NCBI GenBank assembly: GCA_017501175.1
Contig: JAFVXK010000024.1
Location: 1-8,752, forward strand
Length of the DNA: 8,752 nucleotides
DNA from: Clostridia bacterium
Lineage (GTDB): Bacteria > Bacillota_A > Clostridia > Oscillospirales > CAG-272
Direction: 5' to 3'
Positions 6,163 to 8,752 of the stretch are shown piece after piece (position 1 is the first letter of the stretch; every line of letters starts with the position of its first letter). The notes under the pieces were generated by a model. It did no database searches and was not told where the DNA came from. It worked only from the letters and a program-made list of their open reading frames with translations. Position numbers and translations under genes: made by a program.

Positions 6163-6200
6163 ATTATTAAAATAAATATTATACAATACGGAGGCAAACA

Positions 6201-6431
6201 ATGAAAGAGGTAAAGATTATTTTAAGCAATATCCAGGATATACGTGATTTTGTAAATCAGGTTATTCTTGTTGATTACGAGGTTGACCTTGTACAAGGCA
6301 GATACGTCGTTGACGCGAAGTCGATTATGGGTATCTTCTCACTCGACCTTCTCTCGCCTATCACTCTCGAGGCGCACACCGACTACGCTGAAGACCTTCT
6401 CGCAAAGATTGAGAAGTTTATCGTTAAATAA
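6201..6431 (+). CDS. HPr-like protein without active-site histidine (Crh-like)
   Basis: This 76-residue protein is slightly shorter than HPr (about 85-88). The segment AKSIMGIFSLDL (39-50) closely matches the regulatory Ser46 region of HPr (KSIMGVMSL), with Ser41 as the equivalent. The N-terminal HARPA motif containing His15 is missing: the matching stretch is ILSNIQDIRDF, and the only histidine in the protein is His59. It therefore cannot pass phosphate from enzyme I to sugar-specific enzyme II as HPr does. Bacillus Crh likewise lacks His15 but keeps Ser46, is phosphorylated by HPr kinase, and acts with CcpA in catabolite control. A similar regulatory role here is inference. GGAGG lies 6 nt before the ATG. 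It is a single-gene unit with a strong promoter and its own terminator, not next to any PTS gene. Confidence 0.8.
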   Translation: MKEVKIILSNIQDIRDFVNQVILVDYEVDLVQGRYVVDAKSIMGIFSLDLLSPITLEAHTDYAEDLLAKIEKFIVK

Positions 6432-6448
6432 TTGAATTTTAACAGCAA

Positions 6449-6480
6449 AACGGCAGCAGGCTTTTATACCTGTTGCCGTT
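6449..6480. terminator. Bidirectional terminator between convergent genes
   Basis: AACGGCAGCAGG (6449-6460) pairs with CCTGTTGCCGTT (6469-6480) around an 8-nt loop, with one G-U wobble in 12 bp. The plus strand continues TTCATTTATTTG, and the minus strand leaves the stem with CGTTTTGC, so T-rich tracts of modest quality flank both sides. It lies 17 bp after the HPr-like stop and 15 bp beyond the end of the convergent reductase gene, and probably serves both. Confidence 0.8.
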
Positions 6481-6495
6481 CATTTATTTGTTATG

Positions 6496-7374
6496 TTATT
6501 TGACAAAGGTTTTGGGAGTTTCTCCGCGCGCTCTCACAAAATTCCCGTATCCGCGCTCTACCATTGCGGGTGTATTGTGGCGGTAATACGCAGTTTCATT
6601 GCGCTCGAGTGCTCCCATAGCGGTCATATCCTCATCGGTAAGCGAGAAATCAAAGATAGATATGTTCTCTGCCATTCTCTCTTTTTTTGAGGTCTTGGGA
6701 ATGGTAATTACCCCTCTCTGATACTGCCAGCGGAGAATTATCTGTGCCGTGCTCTTGCCGTAAGCTTCGGCAATGCGGCATATTGTGGGGTTAGAGTGGA
6801 GGTCTGTCTTATTCGAGCTAAAGGGCGACCACGCCTCAACTGTAACTCCGTACTTTTTTGCGACCTCAAGGTCATCGCCTCTTTGAAAATAGGGGTGGCA
6901 CTCAATCTGGTTCACCGAGGGTACGGTAGAAGAAAAGAGCGCTATGTCAACAAGCCTCTCGGGAAAGAAGTTACAAACTCCTATGGAGCGGATAAGCCCT
7001 TCTGCTTTCAGCTGCTCAAGCTCTCGCCACGCTGTATAAACGTCGCCCCACGGCTGATGTAAAAGGCACAAATCAAGGCTGTCAAGACGAAGCTTTTCGA
7101 TAGACCTAAGCACCGAATCACGTGTTATTCCGACGCCGTAGTTAGCATGACCCACCTTCGTCGTAACGAAGATTTCCTCTCTCTTTATTCCCGAGGATTT
7201 TATCGCAGCGCCTACCTCTGCCTCGTTATCATAGTTCTGTGCGGTATCGATAAGACGATATCCCGCCTCAAGCGCCGAGAGGACACAGCTGACGCACTCG
7301 TCGCCCTCTATTCTATATGCACCGTATCCGGTAGCAGGAATTTGCACACCGTCGTTAAGGGTAAAAAATTCCAT
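6496..7374 (-). CDS. Aldo/keto reductase (DkgA-like family)
   Basis: This 292-residue NAD(P)H-dependent reductase has the aldo/keto reductase TIM-barrel fold. The catalytic tetrad is complete: Asp43 and Tyr48 in LIDTAQNYDNE, Lys73 in VTTKV and His106 in LLHQPW. Family blocks GVCNF (132-136), NQIECHPY (155-162) and the cofactor phosphate-binding IPKTS...R..EN (225-237) are also present. It resembles the 2,5-diketo-D-gluconate reductase group, which acts on small aldehydes and ketones, but substrates cannot be read from sequence in this broad family. The start is supported by GGAGG 5 nt upstream of the ATG and a strong promoter close behind. It is a single-gene unit, convergent with the HPr-like gene and divergent from thrS. 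No neighbour suggests a pathway. Confidence 0.92.
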   Translation of the reverse strand: MEFFTLNDGVQIPATGYGAYRIEGDECVSCVLSALEAGYRLIDTAQNYDNEAEVGAAIKSSGIKREEIFVTTKVGHANYGVGITRDSVLRSIEKLRLDSLDLCLLHQPWGDVYTAWRELEQLKAEGLIRSIGVCNFFPERLVDIALFSSTVPSVNQIECHPYFQRGDDLEVAKKYGVTVEAWSPFSSNKTDLHSNPTICRIAEAYGKSTAQIILRWQYQRGVITIPKTSKKERMAENISIFDFSLTDEDMTAMGALERNETAYYRHNTPAMVERGYGNFVRARGETPKTFVK

Positions 7375-7397
7375 CTTTTCCTCCGAGTTTTTCTTTT

Positions 7398-7426
7398 ATT
7401 TTAGCACACGACGGTGAGTTTGTCAA
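7398..7426 (-). promoter_or_regulatory. Promoter of the aldo/keto reductase gene
   Basis: On the minus strand, a perfect TTGACA (7426-7421), a 17-bp spacer and TAAAAT (7403-7398) preceded by TGC. The predicted start is near 7391, giving a short leader of about 17 nt with the ribosome binding site close to the 5' end. From 7427 to 7497, between this and the thrS promoter, I see nothing recognisable beyond AT-rich sequence. Confidence 0.85.
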
Positions 7427-7497
7427 GGACGGCGAAAGCTTTTGTGTGAATATTTGATGGTTTTTATATTATTCGTGCACGTATTTTTTTAAATCTA

Positions 7498-7526
7498 TTG
7501 ACTTTTATGTTCATTTATGATAAAAT
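7498..7526 (+). promoter_or_regulatory. Promoter of thrS
   Basis: TTGACT (7498-7503), a 17-bp spacer and TAAAAT (7521-7526) preceded by TGA. The predicted start is near 7533, at the front of the T-box leader and about 245 nt before the thrS start codon. Confidence 0.85.
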
Positions 7527-7532
7527 CATCTT

Positions 7533-7752
7533 AATGGAACAAGTCGCGTGGATACGCCCACCACAGAGAGCCGTCGGTAGCTGTAAAGACGGTGTGTGCG
7601 CCCTCTCGGTACCGCCCATACGTAGTGAAAAATGAATAATCATTACGGTAACTGAATAGAAATGAGTTAAACGCTCGGGTGGAACCGTGCGGGACTTTCA
7701 GTCCTCACCCCGAAGGCAAGATGTTTTGTCTTTGGAGTGAGATTTTTTATTT
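7533..7752 (+). promoter_or_regulatory. T-box riboswitch, tRNA-Thr responsive
   Basis: The leader has the ordered parts of a T-box. Stem I carries AGAGAG (7565-7570), then a hairpin CCGTC/GACGG whose loop GGTAGCTGTAAA matches the conserved distal loop. ACC at 7611-7613 on the returning side is a candidate Thr specifier codon. The T-box sequence GGGTGGAACCG spans 7677-7687. The antiterminator is explicit: CGGG (7676-7679) with CCCG (7709-7712), a bulge UGGAACC, GUG with CAC, and GGGAC with GUCCU around UUUCA. Its 3' arm overlaps the terminator 5' arm, so the two folds exclude each other. By the established mechanism, uncharged tRNA-Thr pairs with specifier and bulge, stabilises the antiterminator and turns thrS on. 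The specifier assignment is less certain than the class. Confidence 0.93.
7704..7752 (+). terminator. T-box conditional terminator of thrS
   Basis: The arm at 7704-7719 pairs with 7726-7741 around a 6-nt loop: 16 positions with one C/A mismatch and two G-U wobbles. ATTTTTTATTTT follows (7742 onward). The 5' arm shares 7704-7712 with the antiterminator, as expected for T-box attenuation. Confidence 0.88.
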
Positions 7753-7777
7753 TGTAAAAAACAGGAGGATATAAATT

Positions 7778-8752
7778 ATGGTAAAAATCAGATTTTCTAC
7801 CGGCGAGGTTTACGAGGGCGCTGAGGCAATTTCGGTCTATGACGCTGCAAGCTCGCTCGGTATAGTTGCAAGGGAGCACATCACCTGCCGTCTTAACGGC
7901 GAGCTCCGTGAGCTCTCTACTATCGTTGACGGTGAGGCTGAGGTCACTCTTCTTACCTTTAAGGACGAGGACGGTAAGCACGTTTTCCGTCATACCGCCG
8001 CACACGTTATGGCGCAGGCGGTAAAAAGGCTCTTCCCTAACACAAAGCAGACTATAGGTCCTGCTACCGACACCGGCTACTTCCAGGACTTTGACGCCGA
8101 GGTTTCTTTCACCCCCGAGGTGCTTCGTGACATCGAGGCGGAGATGAAAAAGATAGTTAAGGAAAACATTCTTATAAAGCGCGAGGAGCTTTCAAAGGAA
8201 GATGCTTTGAAGCTTATGACCGAGCTTGACGAGCCCTACAAGGTTGACCGCATCAACGAGCTCCCCGAGGACGCTGTCATTTCTATATACAGACAGGGCG
8301 AGTACGTTGACCTCTGTGCAGGTCCTCACCTTCGCTCGACGGGAATGGTTAAGGCTTTCAAGCTCACTCAATGCACCGGCGCTTACTACAAGGGCGACCA
8401 GAACAACAAGCAGCTCCAGAGAATTTACGGCGTTGCATTCCCCTCAAAAGACGAGCTCAACGAGTACGTAACTCAACAAGAAGAGGCTCTGAAGCGCGAC
8501 CACAACAAGATTGGCCGCGAGCTTGAATACTTCACCACCGTTGATTCAATCGGTCAGGGTCTTCCCATTCTTCTTCCGAAGGGCGCGAGAACTATTCAGC
8601 GCCTTCAGAGATGGGTTGAGGACGAGGAAGAAAAGAGGGGTTATCTTCTCACAAAGACGCCTCTTATGGCAAAGCGCGAGCTCTACAAAATTTCGGGACA
8701 CTGGGACCACTATCTTGACGGTATGTTCGTTATGGGCGACCCCGACGATTAC
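7778..8752 (+). CDS. thrS: Threonyl-tRNA synthetase (N-terminal part; continues beyond window)
   Basis: The frame is open for 325 codons to the right edge, about half of a usual ThrRS of roughly 640 residues. It attaches threonine to tRNA-Thr in the cytoplasm. Domains in order: a TGS domain (about 1-62), then the second additional (editing) domain, which clears mischarged serine. Its zinc-like motif is split into HTAAH (His72, His76) and CAGPH (Cys180, His184), all intact. The start of the class II catalytic core follows, with GLPILLPKGA (261-270) near motif 1 and KISGHWDHY (304-312). The catalytic zinc site, most of the core and the anticodon-binding domain lie outside. AGGAGG lies 9 nt before the ATG. 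The upstream T-box agrees with the product. Nothing suggests a pseudogene. Confidence 0.97.
   Translation, partial: MVKIRFSTGEVYEGAEAISVYDAASSLGIVAREHITCRLNGELRELSTIVDGEAEVTLLTFKDEDGKHVFRHTAAHVMAQAVKRLFPNTKQTIGPATDTGYFQDFDAEVSFTPEVLRDIEAEMKKIVKENILIKREELSKEDALKLMTELDEPYKVDRINELPEDAVISIYRQGEYVDLCAGPHLRSTGMVKAFKLTQCTGAYYKGDQNNKQLQRIYGVAFPSKDELNEYVTQQEEALKRDHNKIGRELEYFTTVDSIGQGLPILLPKGARTIQRLQRWVEDEEEKRGYLLTKTPLMAKRELYKISGHWDHYLDGMFVMGDPDDY

Noticed and set aside
7667..8005. Minus-strand open frame of 112 codons over the T-box and thrS start
   Set aside because: It is antisense to a clear T-box terminator and to the TGS and editing domains of ThrRS, with no domain or ribosome binding site of its own.

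Overview
This window looks like chromosome from an uncultured anaerobic Clostridia bacterium, probably of the Ruminococcaceae/Oscillospirales type. Four things point there. The gene order holB–ricT–(ferredoxin)–yabB–rsmI matches the Bacillus/Clostridia holB-yaaT-yabA-yabB-yabC neighbourhood. There is a clostridial 2[4Fe-4S] ferredoxin and a T-box leader on thrS. Nearly every start has a strong GGAGG-type ribosome binding site. The BspA-like leucine-rich-repeat lipoprotein at the left edge is typical of gut Firmicutes. I see no insertion sequence, phage gene, CRISPR array, tRNA or rRNA.

Layout. (1) 1-1776, minus strand: the N-terminal 592 codons of a secreted lipoprotein, with six Cys/His modules followed by LRR_5 repeats; the gene runs off the left edge. 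(2) 1777-2193: no protein gene. It holds a minus-strand structured RNA of about 210 nt with its own promoter and a UUCG-capped terminator, best read as a 6S RNA (ssrS) candidate. Divergent to it is the promoter of the next operon. (3) 2194-4146, plus: holB (clamp-loader delta prime) and ricT (PSP1/YaaT). (4) 4187-4470: a separately promoted 56-residue ferredoxin closed by a hairpin terminator. (5) 4496-6107: yabB (tRNA adenine-N6 methyltransferase family) and rsmI (16S rRNA 2'-O-methyltransferase), one base apart. (6) 6134-6480: a single-gene unit for an HPr-like protein that lacks the phosphorylatable histidine, ending in a terminator shared with the convergent gene. (7) 6496-7374, minus: an aldo/keto reductase. 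(8) 7498-8752, plus: promoter, tRNA-Thr T-box leader and the first 325 codons of thrS, running off the right edge.

How the genes fit together. Most of the window is housekeeping information processing: replication (HolB), RNA-decay and developmental control (RicT), tRNA and rRNA modification (YabB, RsmI), tRNA charging (ThrS), and possibly global RNA polymerase control (6S-like RNA). The accessory parts are the lipoprotein, the ferredoxin, the HPr-like protein and the reductase. Six promoters can be read directly. All have a TGN-extended -10 box and a 16-17 bp spacer.

The parts most worth a second look are the structured RNA with a terminator between it and the lipoprotein gene, the Cys/His-module lipoprotein, the paired TTTTCGAAAA palindromes on the ferredoxin promoter, and the HPr-like protein with Ser but no His. 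I did not find a convincing wholly new multi-gene system.
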